A DNA stretch of 64,000 bases from contig NZ_AP018827.1 in the NCBI RefSeq assembly GCF_003966695.1, forward strand, positions 558,001-622,000, written 5' to 3'. A program made the position numbers and the translations under genes. The notes beneath the pieces are model-generated. The model was given only the letters and a program-made list of their open reading frames with translations, searched no databases and had not been told where the DNA came from. This document shows positions 36,552-47,219 of this stretch, piece after piece; the first letter of the stretch is position 1, and every line of letters starts with the position of its first letter. The DNA comes from Asticcacaulis excentricus. GTDB lineage: Bacteria > Pseudomonadota > Alphaproteobacteria > Caulobacterales > Caulobacteraceae.

Positions 36552-36752
36552 TTATCCTGTCTGCGTTGGATCCCCCAGATCCGCCTCGCTGTCGATGTCG
36601 GTATGCGCATCTGGCGGCGTTCCCTCCGTTGCGTGGGGAGGGGGTATCTCGTCAAAACCGTAAGGATGGTCACTGGCGGCAGTGGTCTTGGGGCCGTAAT
36701 CGGTCAAGCCATTTTTTTGGGGCGGTTCATGGCGCGGGGGCAGATCAGTCAT
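36552..36752 (-). CDS. Small proline-rich hypothetical protein
   Basis: 66 residues, no membrane segment, rich in Pro, Asp and Thr (MTDLPPRHEPPQKNGLTDYGPK, HPYGFDEIPPPHATEGTPPD). The start is supported by a good Shine-Dalgarno (AAAGGAG, 6 bases before the ATG). The sequence is probably disordered. No homologue is recognised. It sits between the dksA terminator and the LOG-family gene on the latter's strand, 53 bases after no obvious promoter. It could be a genuine small gene or chance; the ribosome binding site is the main argument. Confidence 0.5.
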   Translation of the reverse strand: MTDLPPRHEPPQKNGLTDYGPKTTAASDHPYGFDEIPPPHATEGTPPDAHTDIDSEADLGDPTQTG

Positions 36753-36805
36753 GGGCGTCTCCTTTGCCCTGAGAGTGCCCCCGCCCGTCTAAAGAAGCGA
36801 TCCGG

Positions 36806-37417
36806 TTACAGCACGCGGCGCGTGTCGATTTCCTCATCGTGCGAGGCCAGTTCGGCTATGGCTCCTAACACCTCTTCGACCGTATCCACGCTCTTATAGG
36901 TGCCGCGGAAGGCGTCCGGCGTGAACCCCTTACCGACGGTAAAATCGACCAGATCGAAGAAGGGCTGCCAGAAGCCACCCGAATTGAGGAAGATGATCGG
37001 TTTCTTGTGCAGATCGAGCCGCCGCCACGACAGAAGCTCGATGACTTCCTCCAGCGTGCCGACCCCGCCCGGCAGGACGACAAAGGCATCGGCCTCTTCG
37101 AACATCATCATCTTGCGCTCGTGCATCGACTGCACGACGATGGTTTCGACCTCATCAAGCAGGCGTTCCTTGGTGCGCAGGAATTGCGGCATGATGCCCA
37201 GCACCTTGCCGCCGGCCGCAGACGCCCCGCGCGCCGCTTCGCCCATCAGGCCCACGCCGCCGCCGCCATAGACGAGGCGCAACTGACTACGGGCCAGAAT
37301 TTGACCCAGTGCCCTTGCCTCGTCCTTGTAGCGCTGATCGACGGCGTCCGACGAACCGCAATAGATGCACACCGACAGGATAGGGCGCGGCGAGGCGGGG
37401 GAGACGGAGTCGGGCAT
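36806..37417 (-). CDS. LOG-family protein (cytokinin riboside 5'-monophosphate phosphoribohydrolase-like)
   Basis: 203 residues with a Rossmann-type fold: SVCIYCGSSDAVDQRYKDEARALG at the start, RLVYGGGGVGLMGEAARGA, and the family motif PGGVGTLEEVIELLSWRRLDLHKKPIIFLN. MHERKMMMFEEADAFVVLPGG carries the conserved arginine and the ERK-type residues. LOG enzymes hydrolyse nucleotide 5'-monophosphates to base and ribose-5-phosphate. In bacteria the role is usually nucleotide salvage or cleanup, and cytokinin production is not implied. The gene appears monocistronic. The 204-base gap upstream holds only a presumed divergent promoter. Confidence 0.92.
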   Translation of the reverse strand: MPDSVSPASPRPILSVCIYCGSSDAVDQRYKDEARALGQILARSQLRLVYGGGGVGLMGEAARGASAAGGKVLGIMPQFLRTKERLLDEVETIVVQSMHERKMMMFEEADAFVVLPGGVGTLEEVIELLSWRRLDLHKKPIIFLNSGGFWQPFFDLVDFTVGKGFTPDAFRGTYKSVDTVEEVLGAIAELASHDEEIDTRRVL

Positions 37418-37621
37418 AGCTAATCCTTGGAACTATGGTTGCGGGCGGGCTTGATTGCCACCGGCGACAAACGATATGGTCAATCGCGTAAACAAATGAA
37501 TGTCGTCGTAAATTAAAGGGCTTTGCTGGGCGTGTGCAACGCTTTTCAACGATGACAGACGTGTTCTGTGCATGAGATTTGTCAGGCTGTGATAAGCCTG
37601 CTGAAAGGTATCGACGTTCCT

Positions 37622-38404
37622 ATGGGGTTCAAGCTGAGCACTGTGGCGCTGTGCGCTGCTTCGGTCGTGCTGTTGTCCGGCTGCGGCGATAAGGCCCCGG
37701 AAAAGGTCGAGGTCGCCGACTATGTGGCCACCAATCGCGGCTATGTGAAATCGCCCGAAGTGACGTCGGTAGCGGTGACCGCCGCCGGTGAATTGCTGGT
37801 CACGGGGGGCGCCCTGCCTGAAGCGCGCGTGCGCCTGACCAGCCCTTCCGGGCAGGCCTATGGGGTCACAGCGGGCAGCGACGGACGCTTTCAGGCCAGC
37901 CTGCCTCAGATGTCGGGTGGCAGCTTTTACGATCTCGCCATGGAGACCGAAGGACGGCTGATGCGGGCAGAGGGGCGTCTGTTTGTGCCGCCCGCCTCGG
38001 ATATCGGTGCCCCCCCGCGCTCGGTTTTATTGCGGCCCGGCGCGTCGGCCCTGCCTTTGTGGCCGCAGGCCGGTCTTATCGCCGTCGTCGATTACGATGC
38101 GGGCGGGGCTATGGCGGTGTCTGGTCGTACCGATCCCGGCATAATGGTCGATGTGGAAATCGACGGGCAGCCGGCGCTTGAGGTGCGCTCCGGCGAAAAC
38201 GGCGTCTATACGGCGGCCCTGCCGGTCAGGGGCGGTTTGCGCAGTGGGACGGTCACCATCGGGATACGCGCCCGCGACCGTTTCGAAACGCGGCAGGTCA
38301 GTCTGCGGCAACCTTCGGCCGAAAGGGCCACCCTGATGGGGGTGGCGTGGTATGTGGACTGGGCCATCAGCGGCGGCGGCCTTCAGACGACGGTCGTGTT
38401 CTGA
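37622..38404 (+). CDS. Hypothetical lipoprotein with Ig/CarboxypepD-like domains
   Basis: 260 residues from ATG 37622, giving a signal with a clear lipobox (LLSGC); AAAGG lies about 12 bases upstream. Two beta-sandwich-like repeats can be seen: GELLVTGGALPEARVRLTSPSGQAYGVTAGSDGRFQASLP (about 60-105) and GAMAVSGRTDPGIMVDVEIDGQPALEVRSGENGVYTAALP (about 160-205). Each has the pattern 'xVxGxxxPxxxVxVxxxGxxxxxxxxxxGxYxxxLP', reminiscent of carboxypeptidase regulatory-like domains. The end is AWYVDWAISGGGLQTTVVF. Function unknown; located at the outer membrane by prediction. It precedes clpS by about 240 bases. Confidence 0.75.
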   Translation: MGFKLSTVALCAASVVLLSGCGDKAPEKVEVADYVATNRGYVKSPEVTSVAVTAAGELLVTGGALPEARVRLTSPSGQAYGVTAGSDGRFQASLPQMSGGSFYDLAMETEGRLMRAEGRLFVPPASDIGAPPRSVLLRPGASALPLWPQAGLIAVVDYDAGGAMAVSGRTDPGIMVDVEIDGQPALEVRSGENGVYTAALPVRGGLRSGTVTIGIRARDRFETRQVSLRQPSAERATLMGVAWYVDWAISGGGLQTTVVF

Positions 38405-38641
38405 GCCGCCTGGCCCTTTTGCGATGCGTCATTGACGACATATTTGTAACGCAGTTGCGCAAACTGTGATGCGAATAACGCAAATATGTGCGTAGCGGCC
38501 TCTTAACAGGATTAAAGTTTGCACTATCTTGAAGTCAGTCGAAAACTGTCGGAGCATTCTCTCCGTAAGGTTTTGGCTTCGTGTGAGTCTCAAAAGACGA
38601 AGGGGGGTTCGCCTGCCCATCGCCCAGTTAAGAGGACAGGT

Positions 38642-39040
38642 TTGACGTTTGGTCCCTCCCTGCTGCGCCTTCCGACATCGGCAAATTCGCCGGTTGAGGC
38701 GGCGCGCGCCCCGAAGGCCCCGGTGACCGATGTGGACAAACCGGCCAATGCGCCGTTTGCCGTCATCGACGCCAAGCCCAAGGCGGCGAAACCCTCTCTT
38801 TATCGCGTGTTAATTCTCAACGACGACTATACCCCTATGGAGTTCGTCGTGTACGTGCTGGAGCGATTCTTCAACAAGTCGCGCGAGGACGCCACCCGTA
38901 TCATGCTGCACGTTCATCAGACGGGCGTCGGTGTTTGCGGGGTCTATACCTATGAGGTCGCGGAAACCAAGGTCGCCCAGGTGGTGGACATGGCCCGGCG
39001 GCATCAGCACCCTCTCCAGTGCACCATGGAGAAAGACTGA
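38642..39040 (+). CDS. clpS: ATP-dependent Clp protease adaptor ClpS
   Basis: 132 residues from a TTG at 38642, preceded by GAGGA; the frame stays open upstream but without conservation. After a disordered Pro/Ala-rich leader of about 55 residues comes the ClpS core: [80 protein letters not shown]. The [10 protein letters not shown] and HVHQTG segments form the N-degron pocket. ClpS delivers N-end-rule substrates to ClpA. It precedes clpA as is usual. The last 42 bases are present again just downstream (39070-39111). Confidence 0.95.
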   Translation: MTFGPSLLRLPTSANSPVEAARAPKAPVTDVDKPANAPFAVIDAKPKAAKPSLYRVLILNDDYTPMEFVVYVLERFFNKSREDATRIMLHVHQTGVGVCGVYTYEVAETKVAQVVDMARRHQHPLQCTMEKD

Positions 39041-39069
39041 ATCTGATGCCGACACTCTATCCAGAATGC

Positions 39070-39111
39070 CGACACCAACACCCTCTCCAGTGTACGATGG
39101 AGAAGGACTGA
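39070..39111 (+). repeat. Second copy of the clpS 3' end, synonymous-only divergence
   Basis: These 42 bases encode [13 protein letters not shown] plus TGA, identical in protein to the last 13 codons of clpS (38999-39040). The two copies differ at six third-codon positions (CGG/CGA, CAT/CAC, CAG/CAA, TGC/TGT, ACC/ACG, AAA/AAG) and at no other position. Upstream of the Arg codon the similarity ends. A 10-base repeat ATGCCGACAC also occurs at 39046 and 39066. The second copy has no start codon or ClpS core, so it cannot make ClpS alone. Confidence 0.9.
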
Positions 39112-39201
39112 GGATCGCTTGAACCCGACTTTCAGCCCCCGTTCATCGAGGAGACGTAAGACTAAACTGTACCCGCTTTTTTGCTCCAAGGAGAGGCCGA
39201 C

Positions 39202-41510
<2,309 letters not shown>

Positions 41511-41511
<1 letters not shown>

Positions 41512-41581
41512 CAGGGGTCTCGACCCCTGCACCCCGTTAGTCGGGCGCTTAAGTTGTGGGGTGTGGGGTCCGTGACCCCAC
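41511..41581. repeat. REP-like paired hairpins after clpA
   Basis: Two perfect hairpins lie within 71 bases: GCAGGGGT/ACCCCTGC with a CTCG loop (41511-41530), starting inside the clpA stop, and GTGGGGTC/GACCCCAC with a CGT loop (41563-41581). The intervening CCCCTGCACCCC and GGGGTGTGGGG stretches could pair with each other as well, so the whole unit can fold as an alternative larger structure. Units rich in GGGGTC/GACCCC after genes are a known style of repetitive extragenic palindromes. No T-run follows. I saw no second copy in this window. Confidence 0.6.
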
Positions 41582-41599
41582 CTCACTGAATCCCAAAGA

Positions 41600-41615
41600 G
41601 TCGTCTGTGAAGAAC
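41600..41615 (+). repeat. Left terminal inverted repeat of the IS
   Basis: Sixteen bases matching the reverse complement of the right end with one mismatch; borders the CAAAGA flank. Confidence 0.88.
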
Positions 41616-41664
41616 GTCCAATTCATTGATTTATAGTTATAAATTGTACTTTTGAAGGGTTTGG

Positions 41665-41707
41665 AATTGCCAGAAAAGAACCTGTCTTGATAGGTTTTCT
41701 TGCAATT
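41665..41707. promoter_or_regulatory. Long hairpin in the IS left end, upstream of the transposase
   Basis: Arms AATTGCCAGAAAAGAACCT and AGGTTTTCTTGCAATT can pair with a few mismatches around an 8-base loop. It lies about 60 bases before the transposase start. Hairpins here can limit transposase expression from read-through transcripts in several IS; that role is inferred. Confidence 0.5.
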
Positions 41708-41765
41708 GACGAACGAGTTTTGGCGTGATTCCCTGGTTGATATGTGAGCCGTGGGAGCGTTGATC

Positions 41766-43121
41766 GTGCGTCCAAAAGAGCGTCGGGAAACTGGGCAGAA
41801 TGACATCTTCCAATCACGCCTGGACCAGATTATCGATCTGGGCCACCCTCTTGTGAAGCTGGCGCAGAAGATCGACTGGGTCTTTCTGGAGACGAAGCTG
41901 GGCGCGGCTTACACCGACAGGAAGGGCCGCCCACCGTTGCCGACGCGGTTGATGGCGGGGCTGGCGATCCTTAAGTCTGCACACGATCTGTCGGACGAGG
42001 CGCTATGCGCTCGTTGGCTGGAAAACCCTTATTATCAATACTTCTGCGGTGAGGAGTTCTTCCGCCATCGCCTGCCGTTTGAGCGCACATCGATCACGCG
42101 GTGGCGCCAGCGCATGGGCGAGGATGCCCTGACAGCTCTGGTCCAGGAGAGCCTGGCTGTGGCCACTCGGACCGGAGCCGCCAAGCCTGCAGACTTCCGC
42201 CAGGTGATAGTCGACACGACCGTCCAGCCGAAGAACGTCATGTTTCCGACGGATGCGCGGCTTATGCACCGGGCGCGTGAACGTCTGGTCCGTCTGGCCA
42301 GGGCCCTGGGCGTCAACCTGCGTCAAACCTATGAGCGGGTCGGCAAGTTGGCCCTGATCAAGCACCAGCGCTACGCCCATGCCAAACAGTTCAAGCGCGC
42401 CAATAAGGCTTTGCGAACCCTGCGCACCCAACTGGGCCGCGTCATCCGTGATATTCGCCGCAAGATCGGGACGGACGAAGCCCTGAACGCGGCCTTCGCC
42501 TGGCCGCTCTCCCTGGCCAGCCGGGTGCGCGATCAACGCCCGCGCCAACGGGGTCAGAAAGTCTATTCACTGCACGCTCCGGAAGTCGAGTGCATCGGCA
42601 AGGGCAAGGCGCACAAGCCCTATGAGTTCGGCGTCAAGGTCAGCGTCGCAACACCCATCCAGCGCTCAAAAGGCGGCCAGTTCGTCGCCCACATCAAGGC
42701 CTTGCCCGGCGCACCCTATGACGGTCATACCCTGGAGAAGGTGCTGCCCGAGATCGAGAGCCAGATCGGTGTCAATCTGAACCGCATCGTCGCTGACGCT
42801 GGCTACAAGGGCCACAACGCTCCTTACAAGCATCGCCTCAAGGTCTTTACCAGTGGTCAGAAACGCGGCGTCACCGACACTATCAAAAAAGCCCTGCGAC
42901 GACGGGCCGCGGTCGAACCCGTCATCGGCCATCTCAAAGCCGGCCATCGCATGGGCCGAAACTACCTCGCACACCGCAGAGGCGACGCCATCAACGCCGT
43001 CCTCGCCGCTGCCGGATACAACTTCACCCTGCTCATCAAGTGGATCAGGCTTTTGTTCGCCTTCGTACTCCCAACCCTCATCTCATCGTTAAGGCGCAAA
43101 CCAACCCTCCACGCCGCCTAA
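41766..43121 (+). CDS. IS5-family DDE transposase
   Basis: 451 residues from GTG 41766, chosen because the family starts MRPKERRETGQ; an upstream GTG gives five extra residues. The N-terminal DUF772-type region is ILKSAHDLSDEALCARWLENPYYQYFCGEEFFRHRLPFERTSITRWRQRMGE. The DDE catalytic core shows Asp in VIVDTTVQPKN, Asp in RIVADAGYKGHN, and Glu in RAAVEPVIGHLKAGHRMGRNYL. It would excise and insert the flanking element. No frameshift or stop interrupts it, so it may be active. Codon use does not differ strikingly from the host genes. Confidence 0.94.
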   Translation: MRPKERRETGQNDIFQSRLDQIIDLGHPLVKLAQKIDWVFLETKLGAAYTDRKGRPPLPTRLMAGLAILKSAHDLSDEALCARWLENPYYQYFCGEEFFRHRLPFERTSITRWRQRMGEDALTALVQESLAVATRTGAAKPADFRQVIVDTTVQPKNVMFPTDARLMHRARERLVRLARALGVNLRQTYERVGKLALIKHQRYAHAKQFKRANKALRTLRTQLGRVIRDIRRKIGTDEALNAAFAWPLSLASRVRDQRPRQRGQKVYSLHAPEVECIGKGKAHKPYEFGVKVSVATPIQRSKGGQFVAHIKALPGAPYDGHTLEKVLPEIESQIGVNLNRIVADAGYKGHNAPYKHRLKVFTSGQKRGVTDTIKKALRRRAAVEPVIGHLKAGHRMGRNYLAHRRGDAINAVLAAAGYNFTLLIKWIRLLFAFVLPTLISSLRRKPTLHAA

Positions 43122-43126
43122 ATCCG

Positions 43127-43142
43127 GTTCTTCACGGACGAC
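43127..43142 (-). repeat. Right terminal inverted repeat of the IS
   Basis: Reverse complement reads GTCGTCCGTGAAGAAC, 15 of 16 bases as in the left end. The 6-mer CAAAGA follows immediately. Confidence 0.88.
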
Positions 43143-43149
43143 CAAAGAA

Positions 43150-43180
43150 AAACCCTCCGGATCGCTCCGGAGGGTTTCTT
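43150..43180. terminator. Bidirectional terminator between clpA (via the IS) and sppA
   Basis: A perfect 12-base-pair stem (AAACCCTCCGGA / TCCGGAGGGTTT) with a TCGC loop has A-rich and T-rich sides, so it can terminate in both directions. It lies just after the right IS end and 23 bases from the sppA stop. Before insertion it would have served clpA directly. Confidence 0.88.
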
Positions 43181-43202
43181 GTTTCAGGTATGAAGTCTGA
43201 CC

Positions 43203-44981
43203 CTACGGCGCGTAGGGCTCCGGGGCCAGAACGCTGGCGCCTTGCTCGCGCAGGCGGGCGTCGCGGGCTTCCTTCATGATCATCTGGGCGCGCGGATCGC
43301 TGGCGGCCCAGCCGAGGAAGGACAGGGCTTCGAAGCCCTTGGCGCTGGCCTCGACGCCCTTGCCGAACATGGCGAAGGGCGACTTGTTATTGGGGTAGTT
43401 GACCAGCTTCACCTTCACGTCGTCACCAATCTTGGCCAGTTGCTTGGCCTTGGCCACCGCCGCGAAGAAGCCGCCGGTTTCATCAACCAGCCCCAGTTGC
43501 TTGGCCTGCGCACCCGTCCACACACGGCCCTTGGCGATTTCACGCACGCGCTCAGGCGCCAGCTTGCGGCCTTCGGCAACGTGTCCGATGAAGGCGTTAT
43601 AGATGGTGTCCATCCAGTTGGAGATGGCCTGGGTTTGCTTTTCGGTGAAAGGCTTACCGGCCGAATAGGCCCCGGCGTACTCAGAGCCGACGCCGATCTG
43701 ACGGAAATCGACCCCAAAGCGCGATGCCGCTTCGCCAATGGCCATCTTGCCGCCATAGACACCGATCGAGCCGGTGAGGGTGGTCGGGTTGGCGACGATG
43801 GCATTGGCCCCCGCCGAGACCCAGTAACCGCCCGAAGCCGCGTAATCACCCATCGACACCACGACCGGCTTGCCGGATTTCTTGGCGTAGGCCAGGGCGC
43901 GCGAAATCTGCTCGGAGGCCGTGTCCGACCCGCCGGGCGAAGAAACGCGGAAGACGATGGCCTTGACCTTGTCATTCTCAACGGCGTCGTAGAAGGCCTG
44001 AGCCACATCGTCCGACAGCATCTGGGCTTCGCTGCCAAAGCCACCGCCCGACCCCTTGCCGGTCATGATCGGGCCTTCGCCATTGATAACGGCGATGGTC
44101 TGGCTGCCCGTCGAGACGGTGGAGGCCGCATAGGACTCAATGTCCATCAGTTGCGTATCCGCCCCGCCCTTGGCCTTGGCGGCCTCTTCGATCTCCTGCA
44201 CCTGACCCAGATGGGTGATCAGGCCCAGTTCCTTGGCCTGTTCGGCGCTGTAGGGACCGGCTTCGAGAATGGTCTTCAGCTTGGCGGCATCCAGCTTGGC
44301 GTCCTTACGGTCGATGGCGGCGTCGCTGATCAGCGAGTCATAGACCGAGCCCATCCACGACAGGGTGGCTTCGCGGTGCGCCGGGGTGAAATCGCTTTGC
44401 AGATAGGGGTTTACGGCGTTCTTGTACTCATAACGCTGCTGGAATTGCGGCGTGATGCCGTACTTGTCAAAGGCGCGCTTGAGGAACATTTCCTCGGTCG
44501 CAATGCCGGTCACCTGAAACGACGAGCGCGGCTGCATCCAGAATTCGGTCGCCGCTGTGCCCACCGTGTAGGAGGCCAGCACCATGGTCGAGGGATAAAG
44601 GCCCTGCGAATGGGCATAGACCGGTTTGTTCTTGCTACGTACATAACGCACCGCTGTGCGAATTTCCTGAGCGGCGGCAGGCATCAAGCCGCCTTCGGGC
44701 AGGCGGATCAGCACTGACTTGACCTTGCTGTCGTCGGCCGCGTGATAGAGCGAGGTGACGATGTCCATGGTGGACAGAGGGCGGCCCGTAATGAAGGCGA
44801 AAGGATCGGCGCGCGACTGATCCGTCAGGCCCTCGCGCAGATCAACCACCAGCGTGATGGCCGATGGCGTGGTCGGCTTGGATGCTGCCGCGATCATGGT
44901 GATGAGCAGGAATGGCACACCGACGAAGAACAGCACAAAGGCGGCGAATACGGCGGCTACCGTAATGAAAAACTGTTTCAT
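43203..44981 (-). CDS. sppA: Signal peptide peptidase SppA, 67K type
   Basis: 592 residues. An N-terminal membrane anchor ([31 protein letters not shown]) is followed by two tandem ClpP-like domains, as in E. coli SppA. The general base is Lys187 ([10 protein letters not shown]) in the first domain and the nucleophile Ser383 ([11 protein letters not shown]) in the second, the expected Ser-Lys dyad split. [11 protein letters not shown] and [20 protein letters not shown] are also conserved. It degrades leftover signal peptides at the inner membrane. It is monocistronic, ending at the bidirectional terminator. Confidence 0.96.
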   Translation of the reverse strand: MKQFFITVAAVFAAFVLFFVGVPFLLITMIAAASKPTTPSAITLVVDLREGLTDQSRADPFAFITGRPLSTMDIVTSLYHAADDSKVKSVLIRLPEGGLMPAAAQEIRTAVRYVRSKNKPVYAHSQGLYPSTMVLASYTVGTAATEFWMQPRSSFQVTGIATEEMFLKRAFDKYGITPQFQQRYEYKNAVNPYLQSDFTPAHREATLSWMGSVYDSLISDAAIDRKDAKLDAAKLKTILEAGPYSAEQAKELGLITHLGQVQEIEEAAKAKGGADTQLMDIESYAASTVSTGSQTIAVINGEGPIMTGKGSGGGFGSEAQMLSDDVAQAFYDAVENDKVKAIVFRVSSPGGSDTASEQISRALAYAKKSGKPVVVSMGDYAASGGYWVSAGANAIVANPTTLTGSIGVYGGKMAIGEAASRFGVDFRQIGVGSEYAGAYSAGKPFTEKQTQAISNWMDTIYNAFIGHVAEGRKLAPERVREIAKGRVWTGAQAKQLGLVDETGGFFAAVAKAKQLAKIGDDVKVKLVNYPNNKSPFAMFGKGVEASAKGFEALSFLGWAASDPRAQMIMKEARDARLREQGASVLAPEPYAP

Positions 44982-45126
44982 GTGACGAACGTCATCCCCG
45001 AATTGGGTGCAGCTATATCAAGATGCGCCGGAACCACGATGGGCGACGCACGCGCACTCAGGCGCGCACCATAGCGTGCCTAACGATAAGGTCAAATGAA
45101 GACCGTGTAATGCAAGCGAACCCAGA

Positions 45127-45996
45127 TCAGAATTTGGTGCGACCTGCGGCCGGTTCGCGGTCATGCTGATATTTCGGGTCGCCGTGGCAATGCGGGCAAG
45201 AGACGCCCTTTTGGTACATCGGGCTTTGCTGATCCTCGGCGGTCAGGGCGTGGTCGCAATAAAGGCAAAGCACGGCGGTTTGCGACGGATTTAGGTGATG
45301 ATCGACGGCGATCCGCTCATCGAAGACAAAGCACTCACCATCCCATAGCGACTCTTCGGCGGGCACGTCCTCGAAATACTGCAAGATGCCGCCCTTGAGG
45401 TGATAGACCTCGTCAAAGCCGTTCTCCATCATCCAGGCGGTGTATTTCTCGCAGCGGATGCCGCCAGTGCAGAAGGTGGCAATCTTCTTGCCTTTAAGCT
45501 GATCGGCGTGCTGGCGCGTCCATTCGGGCAGGAATTTGAAGGTCGGGATTTTGGGATCAATAGCCCCCCTGAACGTGCCCAGATTGACCTCGTAATCATT
45601 GCGCGTATCGAGGATCACCACGTCATTACGGCGGATCAGATCGTTCCAGTCCTTCGGCTCGACATAGTTGCCACGGCGGCTGAGGTTGACCGGCTCCCCC
45701 AGCGAAATCGTCTCTTTCTTCAGGCGCACGCGCACCTTCCCGAAGGGCTGGGTGTCCGCATAGGACTCCTTCCATGCAATCGGCTCGCCGATCAATTCGC
45801 TCTGAAGATAGGTCAGGAAGCTGTCTATGGCCTCGCGCGTGCCGGCCATGGTCGAGTTGACGCCTTCGGAGGTGATCAGCAGCGATCCCTTGATGCCCAG
45901 CCCTTTCAGCCGTTCAAGCAGCGGGGCCTGATGCGCTTCGAAATCAGGGAAGTCGAAGAAATGATAGAAGGCGGCGATGACGTAGGGCTGTGACAT
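45127..45996 (-). CDS. trhO: tRNA uridine(34) hydroxylase TrhO (rhodanese-like)
   Basis: 289 residues. The N-terminal domain (VIAAFYHFFDFPDFEAHQAPLLERLKGLGIKGSLLITSEGVNSTMAGT) and the rhodanese domain (VVILDTRNDYEVNLGTFRGAIDPKIPTFKFLPEW) match YceA/TrhO. The active-site Cys is in IATFCTGGIRCEKYTAWMM. A C-terminal Cys-rich part (CLYCDHALTAEDQQSPMYQKGVSCPHCHG) resembles a zinc ribbon seen in this family. TrhO makes 5-hydroxyuridine at position 34 of tRNAs. The gene is monocistronic, between sppA and the MEKHLA gene. Confidence 0.95.
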   Translation of the reverse strand: MSQPYVIAAFYHFFDFPDFEAHQAPLLERLKGLGIKGSLLITSEGVNSTMAGTREAIDSFLTYLQSELIGEPIAWKESYADTQPFGKVRVRLKKETISLGEPVNLSRRGNYVEPKDWNDLIRRNDVVILDTRNDYEVNLGTFRGAIDPKIPTFKFLPEWTRQHADQLKGKKIATFCTGGIRCEKYTAWMMENGFDEVYHLKGGILQYFEDVPAEESLWDGECFVFDERIAVDHHLNPSQTAVLCLYCDHALTAEDQQSPMYQKGVSCPHCHGDPKYQHDREPAAGRTKF

Positions 45997-46047
45997 GCGG
46001 CGGGAGCTATCACAAAGGTTCCTGCGGCGAAAGGGGGCGGGATGTCG

Positions 46048-46527
46048 CTATGCAGTCAGGAAACGCCAGCGCCGGATAAAAGCGGCCTGCCCGTGACGGG
46101 TGCCGGCCTCATCGACGACATTCCACAGGACGGTATCTTCTATGTAAAAGCGCCGACCGCTGGCGGACACGCGGATACCGGCATAATGATCGACATACCC
46201 CTGCGCCAGCGCCGCCTTGAGCAGGGCATTACGGTCGGACTGTATGCCGTTGTCGGGTTCTGCGGAATGGCGCGAGGGTAGACGGGTAAAGGTGTCCCAG
46301 TCCATTTCCCAAAGGTCCAGCGCCTGCGCATTGGCATAACGAAAGATGGGGTCGGCTTCGATACCGTGGGAGACGATGGCTTGCGGGGCCGTGAACAAGG
46401 CTTCGGCCAGTTCGGAGTCGTTCAATCCGGCGGCACCAGCGACAATCTCCTGCCCGGTAAAGCGACGGAAGCTGTTGGCCATCAGCCGGTTATAGGCCTG
46501 AACGGCAGGGGCAAGGGCAGAGGGCAT
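46048..46527 (-). CDS. MEKHLA-domain protein
   Basis: 159 residues from ATG 46527, which shares one base with the hydrolase stop (TAATG); the frame is open upstream but overlaps the hydrolase gene. LAEALFTAPQAIVSHGIEADPIFRYANAQALDLWEMDWDTFTRLPSRHSAEPDNG, then YVDHYAGIRVSASGRRFYIEDTVLWNVVDEAGTRHGQAAF, matches the MEKHLA domain, a PAS-like fold found in plant HD-ZIP III factors and in stand-alone bacterial proteins. Its ligand in bacteria is unknown. Coupling to an alpha/beta hydrolase suggests a shared small-molecule role, by inference. Confidence 0.88.
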   Translation of the reverse strand: MPSALAPAVQAYNRLMANSFRRFTGQEIVAGAAGLNDSELAEALFTAPQAIVSHGIEADPIFRYANAQALDLWEMDWDTFTRLPSRHSAEPDNGIQSDRNALLKAALAQGYVDHYAGIRVSASGRRFYIEDTVLWNVVDEAGTRHGQAAFIRRWRFLTA

Positions 46528-47219
46528 TATGTGCTCATCAGAAACGGAAGGGTTTGATTTTCCGCGATTGTGTCTGGTGCGCATTGAAAAATCATATGAG
46601 GTAAAGGGAGATCGACGATGCGAATATGGTTTTGCTGTGGAAAATGACGAGGCATCCAAGGCGGTAAGAGCCGATCCTGTGTCGCATTCAGACAAAGAAC
46701 AGGGATTGGAAGCGCTGAAAGTGCGGCTCTCATGTCACATCGCAGCACACTTTGTACGCGCGACAGGAGAGTCCGGCGATCTATGAAACGGGTCTGTTCA
46801 AAAATTTGGGCGACCCATTGCGCATGGCCGCCGTTGAATAGCATAAACTGTATCTGCCACTTTCGCAGCGGGATAAAACGCGCGAATGGCACAAGGGGAG
46901 CTATCCATCGGCCCGGAAGTGAAAAAGGTGAGGCGGCGAAAGTCGCGCCTAAAATTAACTTCACGGGTTTGACGGTCGCATGCGTCGCCAACCAGATTGC
47001 CAAAGGGCCACCAAACGACTCACCCACCAAAATGTAATCACGGTCTGTAGGCAACTCTGACAAAAGGTGGCGGCCAAGGTGTTCATAGGATTGATCGCCG
47101 TGCTGCGGATAAGATAACACCTTTATCTCGCAAAAGGCTTTAAGTGCTTCAACGAGGCCCTGAAAAAACATCCCTGTACCATCGGTTCCGGGTAGCAGGA
47201 TCAGCAGGGGAGCAAGCAT
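46527..47219 (-). CDS. Alpha/beta hydrolase
   Basis: 230 residues. The first strand LLILLPGTDGTGMFFQGLVEAL supplies the oxyanion turn, the nucleophile elbow is GESFGG with Ser68, and the end LPIPVLCLNATQDRLLPP with LPHMIFQCAP offers Asp and His of the triad (PHMIFQ). The substrate is unknown. A BLAST-like distinction from thioesterases cannot be made by eye. Gene order and the 1-base overlap show it is co-translated with the MEKHLA gene. Upstream, between it and tRNA-Gln, 133 bases hold no gene. Confidence 0.82.
   Translation of the reverse strand: MLAPLLILLPGTDGTGMFFQGLVEALKAFCEIKVLSYPQHGDQSYEHLGRHLLSELPTDRDYILVGESFGGPLAIWLATHATVKPVKLILGATFAASPFSLPGRWIAPLVPFARFIPLRKWQIQFMLFNGGHAQWVAQIFEQTRFIDRRTLLSRVQSVLRCDMRAALSALPIPVLCLNATQDRLLPPWMPRHFPQQNHIRIVDLPLPHMIFQCAPDTIAENQTLPFLMST

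Larger units (their letters stand above)
41600..43142 (+). mobile_element. IS5-like insertion sequence with TIRs and flanking direct repeats
   Basis: 1543 bases. The ends are inverted repeats GTCGTCTGTGAAGAAC (left, 41600-41615) and GTCGTCCGTGAAGAAC (right, 43127-43142 on the other strand), 15 of 16 identical. Exactly outside them is the same 6-mer, CAAAGA, at 41594-41599 and 43143-43148, consistent with target-site duplication. One transposase gene fills the element. It is inserted between clpA and the clpA/sppA terminator and looks recent and intact. A 6-base duplication is not typical of most IS5 subgroups (2-4 or 8-9), so the exact subgroup should be left open. Confidence 0.9.
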
